Positions 34,201-42,339 of a DNA stretch of 52,929 bases are shown here, piece by piece. The position numbers were made by a program, and so were the translations under genes. Each line of letters starts with the position of its first letter. Within the stretch, counting starts at the first letter, position 1. A model generated the notes under the pieces. It was not told where the DNA came from, made no database searches, and was given only the letters and a program-made list of their open reading frames with translations. Source of the stretch: an uncultured Clostridia bacterium (lineage in GTDB: Bacteria; Bacillota; Clostridia; TANB77; CAG-465); contig CAKPEI010000008.1 of assembly GCA_934149365.1 (NCBI GenBank), positions 1-52,929 on the forward strand, written 5' to 3'.

Positions 34201-34903
34201 TGGAGTTTTATTTTATATACCTGCATGGAATACAAGTAAAATGGATCCTACTACTGGATTTGTAAATTTATTTTATGTAAAATATGAAAACCAGGAAAAA
34301 GCTAAGGAATTTATAAGTAAGTTTGATGATATCTTGTTTAATGAAGAAAATAACTATTTTGAATTCTATGTGGATTATGATAAATTTACAAGTAGAGCAT
34401 CAGGTACAAAAACTAATTGGGTTATATGTACTAATTCTACAAGGGTAAAAACATTTAGAAATCCTCAAAAGAATAGTGAGTGGGACAGTATTGAAGTTAA
34501 CTTAACAGAAGAATTCAAAAAAATATTCGATAAATATAATATAAATATTGATAAAGATTTAAAGCAACAAATACTGAATGTGAATGAAAAAGATTTTTAT
34601 GAAAGCTTTATTACTTTGTTTAAATTGACATTACAGATGAGAAATAGTATTACTGGAACAGAAGTCGATTATATTGTTTCACCGGTAAAATCTTCAAATG
34701 GTATGTTTTATGATAGTAGAATAAAGAATGGTAAGTTACCACAAAATGCTGATGCCAATGGTGCGTATAATATAGCAAGAAAAGGTTTATGGGTTATAAA
34801 TCAAATAAAATCTACTGATGATGCTGATTTAAGAAAAGTTAAATTAGCAATTACTAATAAAGAATGGCTCAATTTTATACAAAATGAAGGAATAGAAGAA
34901 TAA
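31217..34903 (+). CDS. cas12a: CRISPR-associated endonuclease Cas12a (type V-A)
   Basis: 1228 aa, the same length as the Lachnospiraceae enzyme. The ATG at 31217 is chosen because GGAGG lies eight bases upstream; ATG 31211 is too close. Cas12a cuts T-PAM DNA with one RuvC site and processes its own crRNA. The start YPVSKTLRFELKPVGKT, REC blocks (YEDK-type RKKYFKGIKAFS), PAM-contacting YKLLPGANKMLPKVFFSKK and the crRNA-processing HPENMPIKNKN are present. RuvC residues are Asp837 (IIGIDRGERH), Glu930 (VVLEDLNFGF) and Asp1179 (NADANGAYNIARKG). The Nuc segment has FRNPQKN. The protein looks intact and active. Confidence 0.97.
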   Translation: MYEKFIRMYPVSKTLRFELKPVGKTLENIKKNNIIKKDEDRVQAYKVVKSYIDSYHKEFIDRVLSKYSFDEGKIEKYYELLLDTDYGDEIEKIKKELRVDLIKAFKKEKDFKDLFTKEMIEHKLPNFLKEETELEEVSKFNKFTTYFTTYFENRKNMYSPEAKSTSIAYRIVDENLPMFINNIKLYNYAITLLDSENIKKINTELLPILRINDTSELFRLESFSKVLTQKQIETYNNLIGGVSLEKDVKIKGLNEYINEYRQKHPENNKIAKLNPLYKQILSDTTSISFIVDKYEKDNQVIENLKILENGFNDIKDELKDTIKQIEKFELDKIYVTNNLSITDISNKLYGDWRKITDSLNDWYDINIGNSSKIKNEQYEEKRKKYFKGIKAFSIKQLNEITSNIENHINVEQYYIDNICGTNGIVSSIEKKYNSISEIVLFEYPQNRNLKQDDDTIFKIKDYLDSIKELQSVIKTFLGVRFEEKFDKDNSFYQKMYEIWDKLLIVNVIYNKTRNYLTGKTYSMDKIKLNFNAPTLLNGWDVNKESSNKGVILRKNNLYYLVIMNKNFKGELKKSNSLRENDYEKMDYKLLPGANKMLPKVFFSKKNEDVFTPSNELLRKYNADMHKKGENFDLKFCHELIDYFKQCLEKHEDWKDFSFKFSDTSTYKDISEFYKEVENQGYKITFSGVDKDYIDSLVEEGKIFLFQIYNKDFSDKSHGRKNLHTIYWNMVFDSANLVDIVYKLNGEAEVFFRKASLPYKVTHPENMPIKNKNENNLKKESEFNYDLIKDKRYTEDKFYLHVPITMNFINKNIKNSDINEIVNREIKKNDDNYIIGIDRGERHLLYLVLIDSKGNIIEQETLNIISNEYNGNKYTTNYHELLDKKEKERGEARQTWQTIENIKELKEGFLSQAINKITDLMIKYNAIVVLEDLNFGFMRGRQKVEKQVYQKFEKMLIDKLNYLVKKNIDINECGGALKAYQLTKKFESFKKIGKQNGVLFYIPAWNTSKMDPTTGFVNLFYVKYENQEKAKEFISKFDDILFNEENNYFEFYVDYDKFTSRASGTKTNWVICTNSTRVKTFRNPQKNSEWDSIEVNLTEEFKKIFDKYNINIDKDLKQQILNVNEKDFYESFITLFKLTLQMRNSITGTEVDYIVSPVKSSNGMFYDSRIKNGKLPQNADANGAYNIARKGLWVINQIKSTDDADLRKVKLAITNKEWLNFIQNEGIEE

Positions 34904-35463
34904 TGGAAGAAACAATAATAATATCCTATTTAAATGATTTCATATATTGCCCAGCATCAATATATTTTCATAAGTTGTATGGTAAAATTGATGAAATGAT
35001 ATATCAGGGTGTAAAACAAATTGAAGGTAAAGAAGCACATAGAACAATTGATAAAAAGATATATTCTTCTAGAAAAGATGTATTTCAGGGTATAGAGGTG
35101 TATTCTAGTAAGTACAATATAATTGGAAAAATTGATATGTATGATGCAAAAAAGAAAATCTTAATAGAAAGAAAAAACAAGGTAAATGAAATTTATGATG
35201 GGTACATTTATCAAGTATATGCTGAGTATTTTGGTCTTGTTGAGCAAGGATACGAAGTTAATAAAATAGTTATACACAGTCTTAAAGATAATAAAAACTA
35301 TAATATTAAATTACCAGTGGAAGATAAAACTGGATTAGAAAAATTTGAAACAGTGATAAAGAATATGAGAAATTTTAATTTAGATACTTTTAAACAAGAA
35401 AATAAGAAAAAATGTGAGAACTGCATTTATGAAACATTGTGTGATAGGAGTTTGCTATGTTAA
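34903..35463 (+). CDS. cas4: CRISPR adaptation exonuclease Cas4
   Basis: 186 aa. Cas4 trims prespacers and helps select PAM-bearing DNA. Cluster cysteines are at the start (FIYCPASIYFHKLYG) and end (KKCENCIYETLCD). The RecB-type nuclease shows EGKEAHRTIDKK, GKIDMYDAKKKILIERKNK (D...E.K) and YIYQVYAEYFGL. The ATG overlaps the cas12a stop by one base, so the genes are coupled. Confidence 0.95.
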   Translation: MEETIIISYLNDFIYCPASIYFHKLYGKIDEMIYQGVKQIEGKEAHRTIDKKIYSSRKDVFQGIEVYSSKYNIIGKIDMYDAKKKILIERKNKVNEIYDGYIYQVYAEYFGLVEQGYEVNKIVIHSLKDNKNYNIKLPVEDKTGLEKFETVIKNMRNFNLDTFKQENKKKCENCIYETLCDRSLLC

Positions 35464-36452
35464 CATCACCAGATTTTAATTCCAAGAAAATAATAATAAT
35501 TTATACGTGTGACGGGGAAAAGATTAGTTTTTCAAATGATAACATTATTGTGAAAAATGAATTTGGAGAAACAAGATTACAATATACTTGCTATAAAATA
35601 TTTGCAATATATATAATAGGTGCTACAAGTATAACATCAGGTATAATTGAAAAGTCAAAGAAATTTGGCTTTTCAATAGTACTTATGAATGTTAACTTTA
35701 AAGTCTATGAAATTTTAAATTGTAAATTAGAAGGAAATACATTGCTTAGAAGTAAACAATATAATACAGATAGAAGCTTAGAAATTGCAAAAAGTATTAT
35801 ATCAAATAAAATAATAAATCAGAGATATTTTTTATCTATGATTAGAAACAAAAGTTGTGATTTAAAAAGAACTATAGAATTGTTAGATGGGTATGTTTCC
35901 AATGTATATGGCACAGAGAATAATTATGAGCTAATGGGAATTGAAGGAATGGCATCTAAAATTTATTTTAAGCAAATGTTTTCAGAAGCAAAGTGGTCAG
36001 GGAGGCAACCAAGAGTTAAAAGAGATATTATAAATTTGTTACTTGACATAGGATATACAATGTTGTTTAACTTTATTGATGCTATATTAAACATATATGG
36101 ATTTGATATATATAAAGGAAATCTTCATCAAGAATTTTTTAAAAGAAAATCGCTTGTTTGTGACATAATAGAAGCTTTTAGAAGTATTATTGATTACAAG
36201 ATAAGAAAAATGTACAATTTAAAGCAAATAGATGAAAATGACTTTAAGAATGAAAATGGTAGATATAGATTAGAATGGAAAAGTAGTTCAAAATATATCA
36301 AATGTTTTGCTGAAGAAATAGTTAATCATAAGATGGATATATTTAATTATATTCAATCATATTATAGATGGTTTATAAAAGAAAAGAGAGTGGATGAATT
36401 CCCTTTTGCAAAAATAAATGGAGGAGATAAGATTGATACTATTGAGCTATGA
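35457..36452 (+). CDS. cas1: CRISPR integrase Cas1
   Basis: 331 aa. Cas1 with Cas2 inserts new spacers at the leader end. The beta-rich N-domain contains TSITSGIIEKSKKFGFSIVL. Metal residues are Glu in GIEGMASKIYF, His in KGNLHQEFFKRKS and the acidic CDIIEAFRSIID. It begins seven bases before the cas4 stop and is translationally coupled. All key residues are present. Confidence 0.95.
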   Translation: MLTSPDFNSKKIIIIYTCDGEKISFSNDNIIVKNEFGETRLQYTCYKIFAIYIIGATSITSGIIEKSKKFGFSIVLMNVNFKVYEILNCKLEGNTLLRSKQYNTDRSLEIAKSIISNKIINQRYFLSMIRNKSCDLKRTIELLDGYVSNVYGTENNYELMGIEGMASKIYFKQMFSEAKWSGRQPRVKRDIINLLLDIGYTMLFNFIDAILNIYGFDIYKGNLHQEFFKRKSLVCDIIEAFRSIIDYKIRKMYNLKQIDENDFKNENGRYRLEWKSSSKYIKCFAEEIVNHKMDIFNYIQSYYRWFIKEKRVDEFPFAKINGGDKIDTIEL

Positions 36453-36708
36453 TATAAGAGACGATAAACTAAGGACAAAATTTAGTAAATATATAAAAAA
36501 GTTCGGATATAGAGTACAATATTCTGTATTTGAGATAACCAATAGTGAAAGAATGTTGAATAATATAGAAAGGGAAATCAAAAGCAGTTTTGAGAAGAAG
36601 TTTTCGCAAAATGATAGCATAATTATAATAAGAACAAGTAAGAATTGTGAAATAACTAGATATGGCTATGCAAAGAATGATGAAGGTGATATAATAATGG
36701 TGGATTAG
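36433..36708 (+). CDS. cas2: CRISPR adaptation protein Cas2
   Basis: 91 aa if the TTG at 36433 is the start; GGAGGAG (36420-36426) lies six bases before it. The ATG at 36418 would place that site inside the gene. The ferredoxin-like fold is clear (ILLSYDIRDDKLRTKFSKYI, QYSVFEITNSER, IIIRTSKNCEITRYGYAK). Cas2 bridges two Cas1 dimers in the integrase. The gene overlaps the end of cas1. Confidence 0.93.
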   Translation: MILLSYDIRDDKLRTKFSKYIKKFGYRVQYSVFEITNSERMLNNIEREIKSSFEKKFSQNDSIIIIRTSKNCEITRYGYAKNDEGDIIMVD

Positions 36709-36847
36709 GTAGTTGCAAACCTAAGTCTTAATATTTAATATGGGTATTAAATTGGATAAAAAGTATATAAAAAGTATGAAAAATGATGAAAAAACTAAAA
36801 AAATAATAAAAATATTGGTATTTTCCTACGGAATAGAACAGCCAAGG
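36709..36847 (+). promoter_or_regulatory. CRISPR leader
   Basis: A 139-base AT-rich stretch between cas2 and the first repeat. It contains TTTAATA-TGGG-TATTAAA (36734-36751), whose arms are the same as those of the palindrome in the 5' half of the CRISPR repeat. The array's exact repeats lie at this end and the mutated ones at the far end, so new spacers enter here. Confidence 0.75.
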
Positions 36848-37452
36848 GTTTAATACTTATATTAAATTTCTACTATTGTAGATACTGATGATGAAAGACT
36901 TGCATTGAGAGTTTAATACTTATATTAAATTTCTACTATTGTAGATCAAATTGCGTAAAGGTGTATCTACAATGTTTAATACTTATATTAAATTTCTACT
37001 ATTGTAGATTTTTGTTCTTCTGTATTCTTTTCAATAGTTTAATACTTATATTAAATTTCTACTATTGTAGATATAATCAAATATGTTGCCTAGCGATACG
37101 TTTAATACTTATATTAAATTTCTACTATTGTAGATTAGGCACTAATCCTCCTTTCCTATAAGTTTAATACTTATATTAAATTTCTACTATTGTAGATAGT
37201 AAGTTTTTTTCTTTAATTCTTCTTGTTTAATACTTATATTAAATTTCTACTATTGTAGATGGAGATTGAGTTATATACCAAATATCAGTTTAATACTTAT
37301 ATTAAATTTCTACTATTGTAGATCCTGCAATAACTACATTTCCCGTATTTATGTTTAATACTTATATTAAATTTCTACTATTGTAGATGATACGCTTGCG
37401 GGAATTGACATTGATAGTTTAATACTTATATTGAATTTCTACTATTGTAGAT
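36848..37452 (+). CRISPR. Type V-A CRISPR array, 10 repeats and 9 spacers
   Basis: Repeats are 36 bases, starting at 36848, 36911, 36974, 37037, 37100, 37162, 37225, 37288, 37353 and 37417. Spacers are 26-29 bases (27 in six cases). The repeat's 3' half, AATTTCTACTATTGTAGAT, is the standard Cas12a handle with a TCTAC-TATT-GTAGA stem; the 5' half has a second palindrome TTTAATA-CTTA-TATTAAA. Repeats 1-9 are identical; repeat 10 has one A to G change. Transcription on the plus strand gives crRNAs with 5' handles. I found no match of a spacer to this window by eye. Confidence 0.98.
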
Positions 37453-37479
37453 TTACGGTACAAAGTAAAAAAGCGCAGT

Positions 37480-37503
37480 ATTAATTTTCCAACAATGTAA
37501 ATT
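37480..37503 (+). repeat. Degenerate eleventh CRISPR repeat
   Basis: GTATTAATTTTCCAACAATG followed by TAAAT aligns with the repeat's 3' half at about three quarters of bases. It lacks the 5' half, and the stem no longer pairs. This is the decayed trailer end of the array. The gap 37504-37600 shows nothing else. Confidence 0.45.
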
Positions 37504-37604
37504 AGGCGTTATGTCAGTAAATTTGAGTTATAGATATTACTATGACTCTTTTATTATGCTTAAAATATGTGCTTGCTGATATATATACTGCTAGAAATAA
37601 AATT

Positions 37605-37634
37605 ACTTGCATAATCTAATGCAAGTGATATAAT
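37605..37634 (+). promoter_or_regulatory. Promoter and operator of the aldolase gene
   Basis: ACTTGCAT-AATCTA-ATGCAAGT (37605-37626) is a perfect 8-bp inverted repeat lying over the -35 (TTGCAT) and the spacer. An extended -10 (TGATATAAT) ends at 37634. A repressor bound there would block the promoter. Confidence 0.6.
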
Positions 37635-37658
37635 ATACTCATAATAGGAGGTATTGTT

Positions 37659-38303
37659 ATGGATAAGTTAGAAGTTATATCAAAGCTAAAAGAAGAAAAA
37701 CTTGTAGCTGTAGTAAGGGCAGAAAGTAAAGAACAAGGTGAAAAAATAATAGACGCAATAGTAGCAGGTGGAATAAATTTTATTGAAATTACAATGACAG
37801 TTCCAGGTGCTATTGATGTTATAAAAGAACTAAGTAATAAGTATAAATCAAATGAAAATATTGTAATAGGTGCGGGTACTGTGCTGGATGCAGAGACAGC
37901 CAGAATGGCTATATTAGCGGGAGCTAAATATGTAGTAAGTCCAGCATTAAATGTAGATACAATAAAAATGTGTAACAGATATAGAGTAGCTGTTATTCCA
38001 GGAATAATGACAGTAAAAGAAGCGGTAGAAGCATTAGAAATGGGAGTTGATGTATTAAAAGTATTTCCAGGTAACGCTTTTGGCCCAAGTATTATAAAGG
38101 CATTTAAAGGACCTCTTCCACAAGCTAACTTTATGCCAACTGGTGGAGTTTCAATAGACAATGTAGATAAGTGGTTAAATGCAGGTGCAATAGCTTTAGG
38201 AACGGGAAGCAATTTAACGGTAGGAGCTAAAACGGGTGATTACGAACTAATAACTAAGACAGCAAAAGAATTTGTAGATGCTGTTAAAAATTGTGTAAAA
38301 TAA
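37659..38303 (+). CDS. eda: KDPG/KHG aldolase
   Basis: 214 aa. The enzyme splits 2-keto-3-deoxy-6-phosphogluconate into pyruvate and glyceraldehyde 3-phosphate. Motifs are VAVVRAESKEQ, FIEITMTVPGAID (catalytic Glu), IGAGTVLDAETA, and MGVDVLKVFPGNAFGP with the Schiff-base Lys. The start follows AGGAGG. A sugar kinase for its likely substrate precursor follows 155 bases on with its own promoter. Together they form the last steps of uronate or pectin use. Confidence 0.95.
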   Translation: MDKLEVISKLKEEKLVAVVRAESKEQGEKIIDAIVAGGINFIEITMTVPGAIDVIKELSNKYKSNENIVIGAGTVLDAETARMAILAGAKYVVSPALNVDTIKMCNRYRVAVIPGIMTVKEAVEALEMGVDVLKVFPGNAFGPSIIKAFKGPLPQANFMPTGGVSIDNVDKWLNAGAIALGTGSNLTVGAKTGDYELITKTAKEFVDAVKNCVK

Positions 38304-38339
38304 TATATTTGAATATTAATAAAGCTAAGATAAGTATTA

Positions 38340-38389
38340 TGCACTTTAAATAGTGCAAGGTTGACGTAAAGCTATAAAAATGATATAAT
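38340..38389 (+). promoter_or_regulatory. Promoter and palindrome upstream of KDG kinase
   Basis: TTGACG (38361-38366), 17-base spacer, TATAAT (38384-38389). Just upstream, TGCACT-TTAAAT-AGTGCA (38340-38357) is a perfect 6-bp inverted repeat. Another palindrome, TTAGCTTAGCTAA, lies in the leader at 38420-38432. Confidence 0.6.
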
Positions 38390-38457
38390 GCTCGAAAATA
38401 TATTTTAGAGCAGAGCAGATTAGCTTAGCTAAGGTAAATGGTAAAGGAGATTAGATT

Positions 38458-39555
38458 ATGTTACTAAATGTAAAAAGTAAAGAAGATTGTAAATTTGATG
38501 AAGTATCGCTTGGAGAAGTAATGTTAAGATTGGACCCCGGTGAAGGAAGAATAAGATGTGCAAGAAACTTTAAAGCATGGGAAGGCGGCGGAGAATATAA
38601 CGTAGCAAGAGGACTTAAAAAGTGTTTTAAAATGGACACATCAGTTATCACTGCATTTGCAGAAAATGAAGTTGGATATCTTTTAGAAGACTTTATAATG
38701 CAGGGGGGAGTTGATACTTCTTTAATAAAATGGATGCCTTATGATGGAATAGGAAGAAGTGTAAGAAACGGAATAAACTTTACAGAAAGAGGATATGGCG
38801 TAAGAGGAGCAGTTGGAACTTCTGATAGAGCAAATACAGCAATTTCAAAAGCAACAAGTAAAGATTTTGATTTTGACTATATTTTTGGCACACTTGGAGT
38901 AAGATGGCTTCATACAGGAGGAATATATGCAGCACTTTCAGAAGAAACATCTAAAACAGTAATAGAAGCTATAAAAACAGCAAAGAAATATGGAACTATA
39001 GTTTCATACGATTTAAATTACAGACCATCTTTATGGAAGGCTATTGGAGGTAAAGAAAAAGCACAGGAAGTAAATAAAGAAATTGCTAAATATGTTGATG
39101 TAATGATAGGAAATGAAGAAGATTTTACAGCTTGTCTTGGTTTTGAAATTGAAGGAAACGATGAGAATCTAAAGAAGTTAAACATCGATGGTTACAAAAA
39201 GATGATTGATAACGTTGTAAAAGAATATCCAAATCTTAAAGTAGTTGCAACAACATTAAGAGAAGTAAAAACAGCTAGCATAAACGATTGGAGTGCATTA
39301 TGCTATGCAGATGGAAAGATATACAAAGCAAATGACTACAAAGACCTAGAGATTCTAGATAGAGTAGGCGGTGGAGATAGCTTTGCATCTGGTTTAATAT
39401 ATGGTCTTATGACTACACAAGATGCAGAAAAAGCTGTAAATTATGGAGCAGCTCATGGCGCACTTGCAATGACAACACCAGGAGATACTACAATGGCAAA
39501 TTTAAAAGAGGTAGAATCTTTAATGAATGGAGCTTCAGCAAGAGTTCAAAGATAA
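38458..39555 (+). CDS. kdgK: 2-keto-3-deoxygluconate kinase, PfkB family
   Basis: 365 aa. PfkB sugar kinase. EGGGEYNVARGLKKCF matches the sugar-binding loop, SYDLNYRPSLW and VMIGNEEDF lie in the middle, and DRVGGGDSFASGLIYGL holds the anion hole and catalytic Asp. Neighbouring eda strongly suggests that the substrate is 2-keto-3-deoxygluconate, which this kinase phosphorylates to KDPG. The start follows AAGGAGATT. Confidence 0.88.
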   Translation: MLLNVKSKEDCKFDEVSLGEVMLRLDPGEGRIRCARNFKAWEGGGEYNVARGLKKCFKMDTSVITAFAENEVGYLLEDFIMQGGVDTSLIKWMPYDGIGRSVRNGINFTERGYGVRGAVGTSDRANTAISKATSKDFDFDYIFGTLGVRWLHTGGIYAALSEETSKTVIEAIKTAKKYGTIVSYDLNYRPSLWKAIGGKEKAQEVNKEIAKYVDVMIGNEEDFTACLGFEIEGNDENLKKLNIDGYKKMIDNVVKEYPNLKVVATTLREVKTASINDWSALCYADGKIYKANDYKDLEILDRVGGGDSFASGLIYGLMTTQDAEKAVNYGAAHGALAMTTPGDTTMANLKEVESLMNGASARVQR

Positions 39556-39670
39556 TTATTAAAATGAAAGAAGTTATATTAGATATATAGCTTCTTTTAC
39601 TTTTCCCCTTTTATAATTACAAAAATAATGATATAATAACAAAAAAACAAAGGTTTGCATGGAGGAATTA

Positions 39671-41863
39671 ATGAAAGCAGAAGGAAAAGTATCAAACATA
39701 ATATATAAAAATGAAAAAAATGGCTATACTGTATTTGTATTAGATTCAGAAGATGGATATATAACTGCTGTGGGAGAAACTTGTAATATTGATGCAGGAG
39801 ATAGCGTAGAGTTAGAAGGAGAAATAGTTTATCACAAAAACTATGGTGAACAAATTGCATTTAAATCAATAACTAAAGTTATGCCAAAAGATACAGAAAC
39901 TTTGATAGAATATATTGCTAAGTCTGATATAAAAGGTGTGGGAGAAAAAACAGCAGAAAAAATGGTCGCTTTTTTTGGAGATGACATTTTTGATGTTATA
40001 AAAAATAAACCATATGAACTCGTAAAAGTAAAAGGAATAAATGAAGAAAAAGCAATTGCAATAAGTGAATATATAAATAAGGAATGGGAAAGATGGAATT
40101 TAACCAGCTTTTTATCTGGCTATTCTGTACCTATAACAATAGCAAATAAAATATATGATAATTTAGGTATAAATGCTATAAATATAATAAAGGAAAACCC
40201 ATATTCTTTGTTAGAATTTGTTACAAATATAGGTTTTAAAGTAGTAGATGAACTTGGGAAAAAACTTAATATAGATATGAATAATGAAGCAAGACTTAAG
40301 GCTGGTATCTTTTATTGCTTAAATGAAGTAATGCTTGCCGGTCATACTTGTATAGAGAAGAATATATTAATTGAATATGCATGTAAATTTTTAGGAGTAG
40401 GAATAGAAAGTATTGAAAATACAGTTATATCATTGGTAATGTCAGATAAACTTGTTGTAGATATTAGAGAAAATGCAGAATATGTGTATAAAAAAAGCAT
40501 GTACGTTGCAGAAAATAACATTGCTAAATATATAGGTCAAAGAAGTAAAGAAAAAACTACAAAGAAAAACTATGATAAGAAAATAGAACTAGTGAGTGAA
40601 AAAGAAAATATAGTTTTATCAGATACTCAAAAAGAAGCTATTTACACATGTCTTAATAACAATATTTCTGTAATAACAGGTGGACCTGGAACTGGAAAAA
40701 CTACTATAATAAAATGTATAATAGATATACTAGAAAATGAGAAAAAGTCATATATTTTATGTGCTCCCACCGGTAGAGCTGCTAAAAGAATAACAGAAAC
40801 CACAGGAAAAAAAGCTAAAACTCTTCACAGACTTTTAGAAATAAGTAAAATAAGTGATAATGATATGGATGATATCATAAATTTCACACCGGAAACACTT
40901 CCATATAACGTGGTAATAGTAGACGAAGTATCTATGGTAGATACTATTCTTATGAACAATTTAGTAAAAGCTTTAAAAGATAGTACTAAATTGATATTAG
41001 TTGGAGATTCTTATCAACTTCCATCTGTTGGCCCTGGTAGTGTATTAAAAGATATAATTGATTCTAAGGTAGTAAGTGTAGCTGAGTTAACTGAAATCTA
41101 TAGACAATCAAAAGAAAGTAAAATAGTTGTTAGTGCACATAAGGTGAAAACAGGCGAAAATATTGAGTTTGAAAATAAAGATACAGATATGTACTTTATT
41201 GAAACAAATTCAATAGAAGAAACTAAAAAGGAAGTGTTAGAACTATTAAGTAATGGCCTTAGTGAATATGCAGATTATAATGTGCTAGAGGATGTGCAAG
41301 TTATTACTCCAATTAAAAAGACAGAACTTGGTACATATTCTTTAAACAGAGCTATACAAAATGTTTTAAACAAGGAAGAAATGTATAAAAATGAGAAAAA
41401 AGCCGGTGAAAGAGTATTTAGACAAGGTGACAAAGTTATGCAGATAAGGAACAACTACGATATACAATACGATGTAGACGACGTTACATATAAAGGAGTA
41501 TATAATGGAGATATTGGAATAGTTCAAAGTGTTGATAATGCTGCAAAAGAATTAGTTGTAAAGTTTGATGATGGGAAAAAGATAAAATATGATTTTGATA
41601 TGTTAGATGAGCTTGAACATGCTTATGCAGTTACTGTACATAAAAGTCAAGGTAGTGAGTTTAAAGCTGTTATAATTCCATTATATGTTTGCTACGAAAA
41701 ACTCTTTAACCGTAATTTACTTTACACTGCTATGACAAGGGCAAAACATCTTCTTATATTTGTTGGAAGCAAGAGAGTATTAGATTACATGATTAGTAAC
41801 ACAAAAGAAAATATAAGAAGAACTGGACTAAAGCAAAGATTACAAGAAATTGTGATGAATTAA
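39671..41863 (+). CDS. recD2: RecD2-type 5'-3' DNA helicase
   Basis: 730 aa from ATG 39671, since GGAGG lies five bases upstream; ATG 39659 has none. The N-terminal OB-like part (VSNIIYKNEKNGYTVFVLD) and helix-hairpin-helix repeats (GVGEKTAEKMVAFF, VKGINEEKA) are the RecD2 hallmark. Walker A is ITGGPGTGKTTIIKCI; Walker B is VVIVDEVSMVD; the C-terminal motifs are YAVTVHKSQGSEF and YTAMTRAKHLL. RecD2 acts alone in repair and replication-fork stability in bacteria without RecBC. Confidence 0.93.
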   Translation: MKAEGKVSNIIYKNEKNGYTVFVLDSEDGYITAVGETCNIDAGDSVELEGEIVYHKNYGEQIAFKSITKVMPKDTETLIEYIAKSDIKGVGEKTAEKMVAFFGDDIFDVIKNKPYELVKVKGINEEKAIAISEYINKEWERWNLTSFLSGYSVPITIANKIYDNLGINAINIIKENPYSLLEFVTNIGFKVVDELGKKLNIDMNNEARLKAGIFYCLNEVMLAGHTCIEKNILIEYACKFLGVGIESIENTVISLVMSDKLVVDIRENAEYVYKKSMYVAENNIAKYIGQRSKEKTTKKNYDKKIELVSEKENIVLSDTQKEAIYTCLNNNISVITGGPGTGKTTIIKCIIDILENEKKSYILCAPTGRAAKRITETTGKKAKTLHRLLEISKISDNDMDDIINFTPETLPYNVVIVDEVSMVDTILMNNLVKALKDSTKLILVGDSYQLPSVGPGSVLKDIIDSKVVSVAELTEIYRQSKESKIVVSAHKVKTGENIEFENKDTDMYFIETNSIEETKKEVLELLSNGLSEYADYNVLEDVQVITPIKKTELGTYSLNRAIQNVLNKEEMYKNEKKAGERVFRQGDKVMQIRNNYDIQYDVDDVTYKGVYNGDIGIVQSVDNAAKELVVKFDDGKKIKYDFDMLDELEHAYAVTVHKSQGSEFKAVIIPLYVCYEKLFNRNLLYTAMTRAKHLLIFVGSKRVLDYMISNTKENIRRTGLKQRLQEIVMN

Positions 41864-41875
41864 GATAACATAAAA

Positions 41876-41904
41876 TTGACATGGCCATAATACTATGATA
41901 TAAT
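41876..41904 (+). promoter_or_regulatory. Consensus sigma-A promoter
   Basis: TTGACA (41876-41881), 17-base spacer, TATAAT (41899-41904) with TG at the extended position. It is a perfect match and drives the small zinc-ribbon gene. Confidence 0.85.
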
Positions 41905-41955
41905 TTTCAAACATTACTATATAACCTTATTAAATAATTTTGAGGAGGAGAGTCT

Positions 41956-42228
41956 ATGCAAGTCATGGAGCACGGAAAAAACTGGCATAAAGAATTAGAT
42001 GCTTGGAAAGGTTTAGTTGTTCGCTGTAAATGTGGATGTAAAATGCAGGTTAGACCACCTGATATAATATTTAAATCTAGCTGGCAGCGCAACATACCTG
42101 AAACCAATTCAGGACATATCTATTGCCCTGAATGTTTTGAAAAAATATCAATTGCTGATGATGAAATGTTTCCACTTTTTTATGATTTAGCAAAGAAGTG
42201 GTTTGAATCAACATGGCATGATAAGTAA
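41956..42228 (+). CDS. Small zinc-ribbon protein
   Basis: Unrecognised, 90 aa. Cysteines in CKCGCKMQV and IYCPECFEKI form a CxCxC...CxxC ribbon. The C-terminus is acidic and aromatic (FPLFYDLAKKWFESTWHD). GAGGAGGAG lies ahead of the start. A perfect consensus promoter and a terminator frame it, so it is a strongly expressed single gene. The function is unknown. Confidence 0.7.
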   Translation: MQVMEHGKNWHKELDAWKGLVVRCKCGCKMQVRPPDIIFKSSWQRNIPETNSGHIYCPECFEKISIADDEMFPLFYDLAKKWFESTWHDK

Positions 42229-42234
42229 AAAACT

Positions 42235-42273
42235 AAGAAGATACACTTTACTTAAGGTGTACCTTCTTTTTTT
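42235..42273 (+). terminator. Terminator after the zinc-ribbon gene
   Basis: AAGAAGATACAC and GGTGTACCTTCTT pair with one mismatch, followed by seven T. Confidence 0.8.
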
Positions 42274-42288
42274 AGCATAAAAATATAC

Positions 42289-42317
42289 TTGAATAATTAA
42301 AACATATAGTATATAAT
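42289..42317 (+). promoter_or_regulatory. Promoter of the KAP-type NTPase
   Basis: TTGAAT (42289-42294), 17-base spacer, TATAAT (42312-42317), 22 bases before the ATG. Confidence 0.7.
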
Positions 42318-42339
42318 GCTAGAAAAAGAGGTGTAGTTT

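Noticed and set aside
31217..34903. Assignment to another Cas12 subtype or to a TnpB-like protein.
   Set aside because: Length, PAM-domain motif, the order of RuvC motifs and the AATTTCTACTATTGTAGAT repeat are all those of Cas12a.
36961..37161. A 66-codon open frame with repeated ILILNFYYCR peptides.
   Set aside because: It is the translation of CRISPR repeats and spacers; the period equals the repeat-spacer unit.
37198..37224. Spacer 6, T-rich, as a self-targeting spacer.
   Set aside because: No matching target was found in the window by eye; low complexity gives many partial matches.
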